NCBI GenBank assembly: GCA_035527515.1
Contig: DATLAJ010000064.1
Coordinates: 1-41,349, forward strand
Direction: 5' to 3'
Origin: a bacterium
GTDB lineage: Bacteria; B130-G9
Length of the DNA stretch: 41,349 nucleotides
In this document: one piece after another, positions 1-8,223 of the stretch
How the letters are laid out: the number at the start of each line of letters is the position of its first letter
Position numbering within the stretch: position 1 is the stretch's first letter
Notes under the pieces: model-generated
Told to the model about the DNA's origin: nothing
What the model saw: the letters and a program-made list of their open reading frames with translations, nothing else
Database searches by the model: none
Translations under genes and position numbers: made by a program

Positions 1-1078
1 CTTCAAATCGCTGGGCTGCGTTGTGAAGCTGCTCGTGGCCAACTGTCAAGGGCAGAAGGACCCACGTTTCGACATAGAGTATGAGCTCGTCTCGCCGGTC
101 AGATCGAAGAAACTAGGTTACGACCTTAGAAAATTGCTTACGAATAGGCGCTTCTTGAGGCGCCTGAGGGAACTGATTAAGCAATTCAAACCAGACATCA
201 TCTATGAGCGATATGATTTGTATGCGTCGGCGGCAGCAGATGTTGCCTCGACGAGGCGCATAACTCATATGCTTGAAGTCAACGCGCCTCTGCTCGAAGA
301 GATGCGGCGGATCCTTCATTTTCCGCGACTGGCCAACTTATTCCAGAGTCGGACATTCAAGAAGGCTGACCTTCTGATCGGCGTGTCGGACAGTATTTGC
401 TCGATGTTGAGGACGATTACTCCGGGCGGGCGCGTCTTGCTCGTCGAGAACGGCGTGAACGAGGATGTCTTCAATACCAGGGTTTCTGGGGAGGAGGTAA
501 GGAGGCAGTATGGGCTTAACGGCAAACTCGTTGTTGGGTTCACGGGCAGTTTAAGGGGCTGGCAGGGCGTTGATTTGCTCCTTCGTGCTGCCTCGATCCT
601 GCTGTCGGCGCGTGATGACGTGCGCTTCCTTGTCGTGGGTGGTGGGAATAACTTCCCGACGTATAGGCAGATAGCGCAGGATTGGGGGCTTTTGGATAAG
701 TTCCTACTCGTTGGTCCGGTGCCGTCCACTGAGGTTCCGAGCTGTATTGCCGCGTCTGACGTATGCGTTGCGCCCTATGCTCCGTCGGCCAACTTCTATG
801 TTTCGCCAATGAAGATTCGGGAGTATGTGGCCATGCGCAAGCCCATAGTCGCGTCTGACTTGCCTCAGATAGCCAAGACCATCCGCGACAACGTGGATGG
901 TCTTCTTGCCAGGCCCGGGGATGAAAAGGACCTCGCCAGCAAAATAGCAGTCATGCTCGACGACTCTGCACTAAGAGACCGTCTGGCCAAGACGGCCCAC
1001 GAACGCTGGGCCGGCAAGCTCTCCTGGCTCAACTGTGCGCGGAGGGTTCTTGAAGCCACGAAAAAGCAGGGGAAATAG
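1..1078 (+). CDS. GT4-family glycosyltransferase, 5' end cut by window
   Basis: The protein has the C-terminal half of a GT-B (GT4, Glycos_transf_1) enzyme: a GFTGSLRGWQG nucleotide-sugar loop, then FLVVGGGN, and a closing VAPYAPSANFYVSPMKIREYVAMRKPIVAS segment in which the donor-binding acidic residue usually lies. It probably transfers a sugar to a growing surface glycan at the inner face of the membrane. A GTG at 23 could serve as a start, but the frame is open right to the window edge (FKSLGCV precedes it). FKSLGCVVKLLVAN looks like the usual 'LxxxGHxVxLL' N-terminal strand, so I take the true start to lie upstream and the gene to be partial. It ends five bases before the O-antigen ligase gene, so the two are probably co-transcribed. 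Donor and acceptor cannot be told. Confidence 0.85.
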   Translation, partial: FKSLGCVVKLLVANCQGQKDPRFDIEYELVSPVRSKKLGYDLRKLLTNRRFLRRLRELIKQFKPDIIYERYDLYASAAADVASTRRITHMLEVNAPLLEEMRRILHFPRLANLFQSRTFKKADLLIGVSDSICSMLRTITPGGRVLLVENGVNEDVFNTRVSGEEVRRQYGLNGKLVVGFTGSLRGWQGVDLLLRAASILLSARDDVRFLVVGGGNNFPTYRQIAQDWGLLDKFLLVGPVPSTEVPSCIAASDVCVAPYAPSANFYVSPMKIREYVAMRKPIVASDLPQIAKTIRDNVDGLLARPGDEKDLASKIAVMLDDSALRDRLAKTAHERWAGKLSWLNCARRVLEATKKQGK

Positions 1079-1083
1079 GGGAC

Positions 1084-2352
1084 GTGGCACTGCGCCGGAC
1101 ATCAAGCCTGTATCAGCGGGCGGAGATGCTGCTTGACTTTTTCCTGGTGGTGTTGGTGATTCTCTTGCCTTTTGAGAAGCAGACTGCACAGGTACTGAAC
1201 ACCGCGCTTTATGGCGCGCTGGGGCTGGTTGTCCTTTTGGCTCTCGCTCGCCGAACAACCACGAGAATATCCACACCACTTGACCTGCCCATCCTTGCAC
1301 TTGTCGTGATGGCAGTCCTCAGCACTGTGTTCAGTATCGACCCGCTAATATCACTGAAGTCTATTCATCGGACGTTAATACAGTTCCTCTTAGTCTATTA
1401 TCTCGTGGTCTATGCGGTCAACAGCATCGAAAGGGTCAAATTGCTGGCCTTTGCATTCCTGGCCGGCTCGGTGCCGGTCTCTCTATACGGCATATTTACG
1501 TTTTTCTCTAAAGAGGAATTGATTGACGGGCGCGTTCACTCCACGTTCTACCATCCAACGCGTCTTGCAAACTATCTAGTGTTTGTTGTGGCAATCAGCG
1601 TGCTGCTCGGGGCGCACTATCGCTCGCGCAAGGCTCTCCAGATGGTCTTGTATGCCGCCTTTGGTCTGGGTTCCTTCTGCCTTGTTCTTACGGCCTCACG
1701 AGGCGCCACGCTGGGGCTCCTGCTGGGTTTTCTCGTTGTCTTCGGGCCTCGGAGGAAATGGTTGTGGCTTATGCTTGCCGTGGTTGTTGCCACGTCGATC
1801 GCCATCGTCCCCTTTCAAAGCAAACATCTTCGCTTCATGAAGGTGGCCGAGAGCTTCTCCAAAGGAATGGATGCGAACACGGTCTTGGGCGAGAGGAGGT
1901 TCCTATGGCAAAGCGCGATGAGGATGATCAAGGACCATCCCGTTGTCGGGATTGGATATGGCAAGACATTTAATCTGCTTTACAGATCGGCCTATGTGGA
2001 GGAAGGCGCGACGCAGGACCACTCATCGGCTCACAACATCTTGCTCGAGATCGCTCTGGAAATGGGGCCGCTAGGTCTTGCGGTGTTTCTCTGGCTGCAC
2101 ATCTTGATCTTCGTTTCGACGTTTAGGCTCGTTCGGCGCCAGCTCCGGCCGAGCACGTTTGCCCGGGCGCTTGCCGCGGGAATACTAATCGGTTTGATTG
2201 GCGTTACCTTCAACGGGATGGCCAACTACTTCTACAGGGACAGGCTGATACTCGTTTACTGGCTTTTTGTGGGCATTGTTTTCAGTCTGCGTCGAATAGC
2301 TTCCCGAGACCCCGTTGCCGAGCCTGCGTCCCTGAAGGGCACCGCGAGTTGA
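1084..2352 (+). CDS. O-antigen ligase/polymerase family membrane protein (Wzy_C-like)
   Basis: This 422-residue protein is almost wholly hydrophobic, with about ten predicted membrane segments. A long periplasmic loop (about residues 245-320) is followed by HNILLEIALEMGPLGLAVF, the typical end of the Wzy_C/WaaL domain (PF04932), where a conserved His begins the last helices. Earlier GRVHSTFYHPTRLANYLVF and LTASRGATLGLLLG are also family-like (TxSRG motif). Members join undecaprenyl-linked O-antigen to lipid A core, polymerise glycans, or glycosylate proteins; sequence alone does not separate these roles. The GTG start is preceded by GGGGA about nine bases upstream, which overlaps the end of the preceding glycosyltransferase gene. 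Together they look like the tail of a polysaccharide operon, closed by a possible terminator near 2427-2449. Confidence 0.85.
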   Translation: MALRRTSSLYQRAEMLLDFFLVVLVILLPFEKQTAQVLNTALYGALGLVVLLALARRTTTRISTPLDLPILALVVMAVLSTVFSIDPLISLKSIHRTLIQFLLVYYLVVYAVNSIERVKLLAFAFLAGSVPVSLYGIFTFFSKEELIDGRVHSTFYHPTRLANYLVFVVAISVLLGAHYRSRKALQMVLYAAFGLGSFCLVLTASRGATLGLLLGFLVVFGPRRKWLWLMLAVVVATSIAIVPFQSKHLRFMKVAESFSKGMDANTVLGERRFLWQSAMRMIKDHPVVGIGYGKTFNLLYRSAYVEEGATQDHSSAHNILLEIALEMGPLGLAVFLWLHILIFVSTFRLVRRQLRPSTFARALAAGILIGLIGVTFNGMANYFYRDRLILVYWLFVGIVFSLRRIASRDPVAEPASLKGTAS

Positions 2353-2426
2353 TCCCCAGGACAAGAGAACATCGAGACACACCTGTTAATCCCGCCGGCC
2401 TCCGGATCTAGGATGAAACGTCGCTA

Positions 2427-2449
2427 AGCGGCGGACCGCCTCTATTTTT
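2427..2449 (+). terminator. Possible Rho-independent terminator after the glycan operon
   Basis: A short GC-rich stem (GGCG/CGCC, extended by AG/CT past one mismatch) is followed by A and five T residues. It lies between two convergent genes and overlaps the stop codon of fbp. The stem is short, so confidence is moderate. Confidence 0.4.
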
Positions 2450-3395
2450 GGGAATTGGGTTTCGGCCCTGACTCCTTGAGCATTTTCTCTGCTAGAGCCA
2501 CCTCGGTCTTGCTGCCCATGTAAACTGGGCACCTATCCTGGATGCTCTCCGGCTCGACATCGAGTATCCGCTTCTGGCCATTGCTGGCTGCGCCCCCCGC
2601 CGCCTCGATAATGAACGCCATGGGATTGGCCTCGAACATGAGTCGCAATTTGCCCTTTGGAGCGCCATCCAGCCCCGGATACGTGAACAGGCCGCCGCCC
2701 TTCATGAGCACATGATTGACGTCTGGGACCATTCCACCGCTGTAACGGAGCTTGTAGCCCTTATCCAATAGTGCATCGATGAAGGCTGTATGGCTGAGCG
2801 AGCACTTCCTCGCGCTGCCACCAGGGCTATATATCTTGCCCGATTCTTTCATTCTCACATTCTCCCGCGTGAGTATGTAGGAACCTACCTGGTTGAGTGT
2901 AAACTCGTGCACGCCATCTGGCAGGCCGATCACCATGGTCGTCCGCGGGCCGTAGAGAACGAACAATGCGGCGATCTGGTCGGAGCCCGGACGGACGAGC
3001 TCCTCGCCGGGGAATATGGAGACAATTGTTCCGACAGCTAGGTTGACATCCACGAGCGAGGACCCGTCGAGTGGATCGAAGCAGACTGAGTACTTGCCTG
3101 GTTTGCTCAGATACGCGGAGAAGATATTTTGCTGCTCCTCCGAAGCCATGTTCACAACCAGCCCACAGGTGCTCATACGCGTGCTCATTAGCTCGTCAGC
3201 CAGAACGTCAAGCGCCAACTGTTGTTCGCCATAGACATTTGTGGTGCCCGCCTGACCCAAGGCGCTGGTGTCGATTGCATACTTGATGTACTTGGACGCC
3301 TCAGCGAGCTCACATATCAATCCCCTGAGGGTTCCCTCGATCCCCAGCTCGAACAGAAACGAGCGTAGAGTCTTTGCTTCTTTGGTGAGTGGCAT
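2442..3395 (-). CDS. fbp: Fructose-1,6-bisphosphatase class I
   Basis: Hydrolyses fructose-1,6-bisphosphate to fructose-6-phosphate, the committed step of gluconeogenesis, in the cytosol. The metal-binding signature FDPLDGSS sits at residues 106-113 and the acidic ASEEQ loop at 84-88, both as in class I enzymes. Further on, KLRLMFEANPMAFIIEAAGGAAS gives the conserved substrate- and metal-binding Glu region, and the 317-residue length is normal for the family (about 320-335). The ATG start has GAGGAG about seven bases upstream. It lies 11 bp downstream of the aldolase gene on the same strand, so the two form a gluconeogenic operon read from the promoter at 4852-4881. I see no missing catalytic residue. 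Confidence 0.95.
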   Translation of the reverse strand: MPLTKEAKTLRSFLFELGIEGTLRGLICELAEASKYIKYAIDTSALGQAGTTNVYGEQQLALDVLADELMSTRMSTCGLVVNMASEEQQNIFSAYLSKPGKYSVCFDPLDGSSLVDVNLAVGTIVSIFPGEELVRPGSDQIAALFVLYGPRTTMVIGLPDGVHEFTLNQVGSYILTRENVRMKESGKIYSPGGSARKCSLSHTAFIDALLDKGYKLRYSGGMVPDVNHVLMKGGGLFTYPGLDGAPKGKLRLMFEANPMAFIIEAAGGAASNGQKRILDVEPESIQDRCPVYMGSKTEVALAEKMLKESGPKPNSQK

Positions 3396-3406
3396 GTTTC
3401 GCTCCT

Positions 3407-4792
3407 CTATGTGCTCTCAGGTCTCGCGAGCGGCACGTCAACTCTCCTGACCTCGATCGAGGCGAGCTGTTGAGTATTCATAGCGCCCAGCTTCTCGAAC
3501 AGAAACTCGAAGCGTGCCTGCAGCTCCTCACAAATCGCATCTCTCGCCGACTTGTCTATGCTCCATATTTCTTTCTTGAATGGCCCAAATCCTTTCTTAC
3601 GCGTCTTGTAGATGAACTGCTCGTCGGTCTGGTCGGCCTTCCGCTCGTTCGTCAGCTTCTCATGTATCCATGCATATATCTTGTTTCTCAACTCGCTCGG
3701 GAATGCGGCATGGTCGTAGATAACGTTTTGAAAACCTGTCGCGAGGTGAATCTCTGCCGCCTCCACCTCCCGGAACTTGTGGAACAGCTCGTCCGGCAGC
3801 GTCGAGGCGCCGTGTTGAACCGCTCCCGCCAGGCCATAGCTCTCCCTTGCTATTGTGGAGAGGTTCTCCAGCGTGTCAAAATCAAGGGCCACGTCTGCGA
3901 CGTTTCCATCGGGAAGCGGGACTCCGCCGTGCGTTGTCCCAGTCTGGATCGCGATCTTACTAATCCCTATAAGGTCGTTCCCTCTTTTGGCCAGCTCGTC
4001 CTGAAAACCCTCCATGTAGGCGGAAAGCTCATCCGGAGTGCTGTTCTTGCCGCCTACCTCGCCAATCTCCCCGCCAAGAGAGATCGTTACGCCCTCCGGC
4101 TCCTTGCTGCGAACATAGGCACACAACTCGGCGGCGAGAGTGAAGTTGTCTCGCTGCTGCTCGAAAACCGTCTCTTTGGACAGATCAACGAGAGTCGATG
4201 TATCTAGATCGATATTGAAGAAGCCGCCAGCGATCGCCTCGTCGATAAGGTCCTTGATCAATTGAACCTCTCGCTCTGGATGGGCTCGATAGGCCTTCGC
4301 TTTGACCTGGAAGTGGTCGCCTTGCACAAACAGTGGCCCCGTGAAACCCTCCTTGATGCCCGCAGCGGCGATAACGGCCGTGTATTCCATCGGACGCTGA
4401 TGCGTATAGCCCATCTCCGACTTCGCTATCTCGAAAATCATCGCCCCAACTTTGAGCTTCTTCCTGGCGCGGAATATAGCTCGCGCAACATCATAGGTCA
4501 TGCTGCGAATGTTGACGGCGGGAACGGTTACGCCCGAGTACTCCTCACGGCCGCGCGCCTCATAAAGTTCCTGAACGGAGCCTAGCCACAGACCGAGCCG
4601 ATTGGCGGTCTCTATTATCACCCATCTGGCAGCGTCTCTCGTGGCCTGACTCTCTGCGAGCGCCGCGGTGCTGGCAAGCTCGTCAATCAGCTCGGCCCTG
4701 AGCCGCTCCGGGTCAAACACTCTGAGGCCGTCCTCTATTTCGATGATGTTTCTCAGCCCATCCTTGAGATTAGCAAGACCTTCATAGACCAT
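3407..4792 (-). CDS. Class II (zinc) fructose-bisphosphate aldolase-like protein, long form
   Basis: Class II aldolase family (PF01116). Numbering from the chosen start, the zinc and catalytic residues are recognisable: FVQGDHFQ (D159, H160), GGEIGEVGG (E242), TTHGGVP (H288) and AVQHGAST (H327). The expected reaction is reversible cleavage or condensation of fructose-1,6-bisphosphate with DHAP and glyceraldehyde-3-phosphate. At 461 residues it is about 100 longer than typical FbaA/GatY proteins; the extra length is an N-terminal region of about 90 residues and a C-terminal helical tail. An upstream ATG at 4813 is in frame, but the ATG at 4792 has a perfect GGGAGG eight bases before it, so I prefer 4792. 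Pairing with fbp, 11 bp downstream, supports a gluconeogenic role. A related ketose-bisphosphate substrate cannot be excluded. Confidence 0.82.
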   Translation of the reverse strand: MVYEGLANLKDGLRNIIEIEDGLRVFDPERLRAELIDELASTAALAESQATRDAARWVIIETANRLGLWLGSVQELYEARGREEYSGVTVPAVNIRSMTYDVARAIFRARKKLKVGAMIFEIAKSEMGYTHQRPMEYTAVIAAAGIKEGFTGPLFVQGDHFQVKAKAYRAHPEREVQLIKDLIDEAIAGGFFNIDLDTSTLVDLSKETVFEQQRDNFTLAAELCAYVRSKEPEGVTISLGGEIGEVGGKNSTPDELSAYMEGFQDELAKRGNDLIGISKIAIQTGTTHGGVPLPDGNVADVALDFDTLENLSTIARESYGLAGAVQHGASTLPDELFHKFREVEAAEIHLATGFQNVIYDHAAFPSELRNKIYAWIHEKLTNERKADQTDEQFIYKTRKKGFGPFKKEIWSIDKSARDAICEELQARFEFLFEKLGAMNTQQLASIEVRRVDVPLARPEST

Positions 4793-4800
4793 GGGTGTTA

Positions 4801-4806
4801 CCTCCC
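4801..4806 (-). promoter_or_regulatory. Ribosome binding site that decides the aldolase start
   Basis: On the minus strand GGGAGG lies eight bases before the ATG at 4792. The alternative ATG at 4813 has no comparable site. Confidence 0.7.
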
Positions 4807-4851
4807 GCCTCATTTTTCGATTCCCAACGACACGGATTGTAGTCTTTTCAC

Positions 4852-4881
4852 ATCATAAACAAAGATTGTAGATTGTGTCAA
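4852..4881 (-). promoter_or_regulatory. Sigma-70-type promoter of the aldolase-fbp operon
   Basis: The minus strand reads TTGACA (4881-4876), an 18-base spacer, then TATGAT (4857-4852). Transcription would begin near 4845, giving a leader of about 50 bases to the ATG at 4792. Confidence 0.6.
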
Positions 4882-4989
4882 CACATGCGAAAGGGCCGCA
4901 ACAGTTGTGCAGACATCAGTCGATTTGGACACCTGTTGTGTTAAGCGATACTTGCTTGCCAAATCTTGTTCCTTCGACTGCTATCCCTG

Positions 4990-5017
4990 TTGACATTCAC
5001 TCGCCGTATCCTATAAT
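4990..5017 (+). promoter_or_regulatory. Consensus sigma-70-type promoter for the Lrp-like gene
   Basis: TTGACA (4990-4995), a 16-base spacer and TATAAT (5012-5017) are both perfect consensus hexamers. The expected transcription start is near 5024, leaving a 90-base leader before the ATG at 5116. It fires away from the aldolase promoter; the two are about 110 bp apart. Confidence 0.72.
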
Positions 5018-5051
5018 CTCGATCTTGTACGAGAATACCTGAGGACTAAGT

Positions 5052-5075
5052 GTTTTCTGCTACCAGACAGAAGAC
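5052..5075 (+). other. Hairpin in the 5' leader of the Lrp-like gene
   Basis: GTTTTCTG (5052-5059) pairs with CAGAAGAC (5068-5075) around an 8-base loop, an eight-pair stem with one G-U. It is about 25 bases ahead of the ribosome binding site and could influence translation or stability; no riboswitch class is recognised. Confidence 0.35.
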
Positions 5076-5115
5076 TACAAATCGATAACCTGAACTTGGA
5101 GGGAGGTGATGATAA

Positions 5116-5358
5116 ATGAACAAGCACAAGGGATTTATAGCGGTCAACGTCGCAACGGGCGAGGCGCTCAATGTCTATAATTATCTGAAGAAGCGTCCAG
5201 AGGTTACGTCGGTTTTCCTCGTTGCTGGAATGTATGACCTGATGATCGTGGCTGAGACGGAGACTTCTGAGAGCTTTGCGGATTTTGTTGTCCAGGAGGT
5301 TCAAAAGACAAAGGGCGTTACGCATACGATGACGTGCATGGCTCTTCGGGGAGATTAG
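5116..5358 (+). CDS. Stand-alone Lrp/AsnC ligand-binding (RAM) domain protein
   Basis: The 80 residues match the C-terminal effector domain of Lrp/AsnC regulators (AsnC_trans_reg, PF01037): a beta-alpha-beta-beta-alpha-beta fold with KKRPEVTSVFLVAGMYDLMIVAE, where the V..GxYD turn forms the amino-acid site at the dimer interface. No helix-turn-helix is encoded upstream in this frame, so it cannot bind DNA as a normal Lrp does. Stand-alone RAM proteins are known and are thought to sense small molecules or to form mixed oligomers with full-length Lrp proteins. The ATG start follows GGAGGTGAT, an unusually complete Shine-Dalgarno. It has its own consensus promoter (4990-5017) and is probably monocistronic and well expressed. 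Ligand unknown. Confidence 0.85.
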   Translation: MNKHKGFIAVNVATGEALNVYNYLKKRPEVTSVFLVAGMYDLMIVAETETSESFADFVVQEVQKTKGVTHTMTCMALRGD

Positions 5359-5851
5359 GATAGCTCTCTTGTGCGAGGGCTCTCACAGGATTGCTCTCAT
5401 TGTTGTGAGGGAATGCATTGGTGTAGCATAAAGACGTCGGGCGTGGTGTGCGGAGTTTCTTTGAGGCTTCGTTCCAGCCCAAGCAGGTTATAGGTTGGAT
5501 ATGTTCTTGGCCTGCTGTCTCTTGGGGTGACAGATTGGGCAGTTAGCTCTTCTAGATGTTGTTGCTGATACACGGATCACTCAACATCTGTATTGCTTTC
5601 GAGGCCGGAGAAGTTCTTGGTGCAAGGGGGCTTGCGGCATCGCATGTATTCTCCGTGCGCTATTGAGTATGCTGGGTTAGGCTCGTTTGGGCTACAGGAA
5701 TGGCATTCAGTTGCAGATGCGATTTTTGGGTGCGTTTCGTAGAAGCTGTAGATTCTGAATGGGCACTTTTCAAGTTCCGCGTTTTGGGATAGTGTGTTGT
5801 ATGAGTTGTGTGTGGTATTTCCCTAGTTGATGGCTATTGGAGGTGCAGAGG
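5359..5851. other. Spacer of about 490 bp without a recognisable gene
   Basis: No ORF with coding character and no tRNA cloverleaf found. It holds a perfect 8-bp inverted repeat AGATGTTG (5554-5561) / CAACATCT (5582-5589) around a 20-base loop, and a CTGTC/GACAG hairpin just upstream (about 5516-5534). Base usage is T- and G-rich compared with flanking genes. A small RNA or long leader for the pentapeptide gene is possible but unproven. Confidence 0.4.
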
Positions 5852-6766
5852 ATGAGCACGTTCACTCGTGCCCAGGTTGAGCAAGGTGTCAAGGAAGGGA
5901 GAAGCTTCAAGGGGGCTGACCTTTCTCAGGTTGATTTGGATGAATGCGACCTTTCAGGCACAGACTTCTCGAATGCCAATCTTCAGGGCGCGATTCTGAG
6001 AAATGCGGACCTCTCCTACTGCAATTTTGAGGGCGCGGACCTTTCACGGGCAAACATGCAAGAGGCCTTCATGAAGAAGGCGGATTTCACGGGCGCTGTG
6101 CTCCGCAAGGCGGACTTGTCGCGAGCGCGTGTGAAGAGTTCCATTTTCAAGCGTTGCGATCTGAGAAAGACTAGGGCGGAGGATTGCGAGTTCGTCAGTT
6201 GTGATCTGGGGGAGGCGTTGCTCGACGGGGCGGACCTAACGCTTTCCGATTTTACTGAGCCGGTTTTGGAGCGGGTTCAGGCGATTGGAGCCGATTTCTC
6301 GCTTTGCCACATAGAGAATGGGATGTTTGATCATTCAAACCTTAAGGGGGCTGATTTTGGGGGGGCGGAGATTGTCCACTGCGAGATGATGATGACCCGC
6401 CTTGATGGCGCCAACCTGAGGCAGGCCAAGATCATCTCGACCAAGCTTGTGAAAGCGCTGCTTTGTGAGGCGACGCTTTCTGCCAGCAATCTGAAGGATG
6501 TTGACCTCTCCGAGGCGGATTTGAGCAAAGCCACGTTGGAGGTAGCCAAGATTCGCGCAAGCCAAATGTCACGGGTGAACCTATCGGGCGCCAGTCTAAA
6601 GGCGTCGTATTTCAGGGATGTCAATCTCACAGGTGCAAAGCTGGATGGAGCGGATTTCCTTTCCGCGACTTTCAGGAATGTTGATTGCTCTGGCGTTGAC
6701 TTCCGGTTGGTCCGGAATCTCGACAAATCAAGGGGCGACCTTAAAAACGCCGGCAACCTTACTTAA
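5852..6766 (+). CDS. Pentapeptide-repeat protein
   Basis: From about residue 12 to 290 almost the whole protein is tandem A(D/N)LXX repeats, for example ADLSQ, TDFSN, ANLQG and ADLSY. These predict a right-handed quadrilateral beta-helix of roughly twelve coils. No signal peptide or membrane segment is visible, so it should be cytosolic. Known members include MfpA/Qnr proteins, which mimic DNA and bind gyrase, but most pentapeptide proteins have no known partner. An in-frame TTG at 5837 is possible, but GGAGG at 5839-5843 sits eight bases before the ATG at 5852, so I choose the latter. The stop is 23 bp before dnaB on the same strand, suggesting co-transcription. Inhibition or protection of a topoisomerase is only a guess. 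Confidence 0.88.
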   Translation: MSTFTRAQVEQGVKEGRSFKGADLSQVDLDECDLSGTDFSNANLQGAILRNADLSYCNFEGADLSRANMQEAFMKKADFTGAVLRKADLSRARVKSSIFKRCDLRKTRAEDCEFVSCDLGEALLDGADLTLSDFTEPVLERVQAIGADFSLCHIENGMFDHSNLKGADFGGAEIVHCEMMMTRLDGANLRQAKIISTKLVKALLCEATLSASNLKDVDLSEADLSKATLEVAKIRASQMSRVNLSGASLKASYFRDVNLTGAKLDGADFLSATFRNVDCSGVDFRLVRNLDKSRGDLKNAGNLT

Positions 6767-6789
6767 GCATGTCCTAGCAGAGCGGTCTT

Positions 6790-8223
6790 ATGGCAGAGGT
6801 TCAAGGAAGGGTCCCGCCTCATGATCGAGAGGCCGAACGGCTCGTCCTAGGCGGGCTCATCATCGACAACAGTCTGATACCCGTTGTTGGTGAGATAGTA
6901 ACGGAGCGGAGCTTCGATTTTGCGGCCCACAGACACATATTCTCGGCGATGCTCGAGCTTTATGAACGAGATTTGCCTGTTGACCTCGTTACGCTGAGGG
7001 AGGAGCTAACGAGGCGGCAAATGGTGGAGAAGGTTGGCGGGATGGCTTATATCTCGGGTCTGGTTGCGGATGTCTCCTATGTGACCAACGTGAAGCACTA
7101 TGCGAACATCGTCCATGACAAGTTCCTTCTTCGCTCGCTGATATCCGCTTGCAGTCGCGTCGTTGACAAATGCTACGAGGGTGCTGAGGACGCAATCCAG
7201 GTCATAGAGGAGGCCGAGAGAGCGCTCTCAGATGTCGCGCAGACGCGCACTCGGGCCAGTATTGTGCCCGTGGCGGAACAAGTCAGGGACAATCTCGAGA
7301 TGATAGAGAAGCTCGCGACTGGCGAGAAAAAGGTCCCCGGCGTGCCGACCGGCTTTAGACAGTTGGACAAGCTCGTACTTGGCCTGCACCGGGGTGATCA
7401 GATAATCGTCGGGGCGAGGCCAAGTGTGGGGAAGACCTCGCTTTGTTTGAACGTTGCCTACAACGCGGCCAAAAAGGAGGGAGTTCCGGTCCTGATCTTC
7501 AGTATCGAGATGTCCAAGGAGGATGTTACGAACCGCTTTCTCTCCTTCTTGGCCGGTGTCTCCCTCTCCAAGATCAGGAGCGCCAAGCTCTCTCTCTCTG
7601 AGCGAGACCTGCTCCGTCATGCTGGCGAGGAGCTCAGCAAGCTGCCGATTTTCATTGACGATTCAGCAACCTTGTCCCCTCTTCAGATGCGCTCAAGAGC
7701 GAAGATGCTGAAGACTGAGTTTGACCTCGGGATCGTCATGATTGACTACATTCAGTTGATGCACTATCACAGGCGAACGGACAATCGTCAGCAGGAAGTA
7801 ACGGCCATATCCAGATCGCTGAAGTCGATGGCTCGGGAGCTGGGTGTGGCTGTAGTTGCGTTCTCACAGCTCAGTCGTGAGGTAACCCGGCGGCGGGAGA
7901 GCGCCATCCCCCAGTTGGCGGACCTGCGTGAATCGGGCTCGCTCGAGCAGGACGCGGATGTGGTGATCTTCCTTCACGATCCGACCCGGGCCGCCCACCA
8001 AAAGGACAAAACCTATAAAAGGCCCGATGCGGTGGAGATAGACGTAATCGTGGCAAAGCAGCGGAACGGCCCGATCGGCGCCGTCAAATTGCTCTTTCAA
8101 AGCAAGTATGCTTGTTTCAAAAACATCTCCAACGAAGCGCCCCCCCCGTGGGGCGGCCCTGTGGACGATTCGACTATGCCCACATGGGTCGATCAGGACG
8201 ATGAACTTGAGGGTCTGGAATAG
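6790..8223 (+). CDS. dnaB: Replicative DNA helicase DnaB
   Basis: Hexameric 5'-3' helicase that unwinds the replication fork and recruits primase. The N-terminal domain (about residues 8-110) opens with the family PPHDREAERLVLGGLI. The RecA-like domain carries Walker A GARPSVGKTS at 208-217 (usual form GARPSMGKT, here Val for Met), IFSIEMS, Walker B GIVMIDYIQL (D319), and the FSQLSREVTRR / QLADLRESGSLEQDADVV motifs, followed by VAKQRNGPIG. The 477-residue length is normal and no intein is present. The ATG has only a weak Shine-Dalgarno (AGCGG), so coupling to the preceding pentapeptide gene is plausible. The poorly conserved acidic C-terminal tail is typical. Convergent with the next gene across a 134-bp gap that holds a TGCCCGCGGGCA palindrome (8313-8324). 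Confidence 0.97.
   Translation: MAEVQGRVPPHDREAERLVLGGLIIDNSLIPVVGEIVTERSFDFAAHRHIFSAMLELYERDLPVDLVTLREELTRRQMVEKVGGMAYISGLVADVSYVTNVKHYANIVHDKFLLRSLISACSRVVDKCYEGAEDAIQVIEEAERALSDVAQTRTRASIVPVAEQVRDNLEMIEKLATGEKKVPGVPTGFRQLDKLVLGLHRGDQIIVGARPSVGKTSLCLNVAYNAAKKEGVPVLIFSIEMSKEDVTNRFLSFLAGVSLSKIRSAKLSLSERDLLRHAGEELSKLPIFIDDSATLSPLQMRSRAKMLKTEFDLGIVMIDYIQLMHYHRRTDNRQQEVTAISRSLKSMARELGVAVVAFSQLSREVTRRRESAIPQLADLRESGSLEQDADVVIFLHDPTRAAHQKDKTYKRPDAVEIDVIVAKQRNGPIGAVKLLFQSKYACFKNISNEAPPPWGGPVDDSTMPTWVDQDDELEGLE

Noticed and set aside
3389-4207. 272-codon plus-strand ORF inside the aldolase gene
   Set aside because: It is the antisense shadow of a well-conserved enzyme and shows no family motif.
4793-4813. 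Upstream ATG start of the aldolase at 4813
   Set aside because: GGGAGG lies eight bases before the ATG at 4792, while 4813 has no convincing ribosome binding site.
5359-5851. tRNA or riboswitch in the spacer
   Set aside because: No cloverleaf with acceptor/T-loop sequence and no recognised riboswitch consensus.
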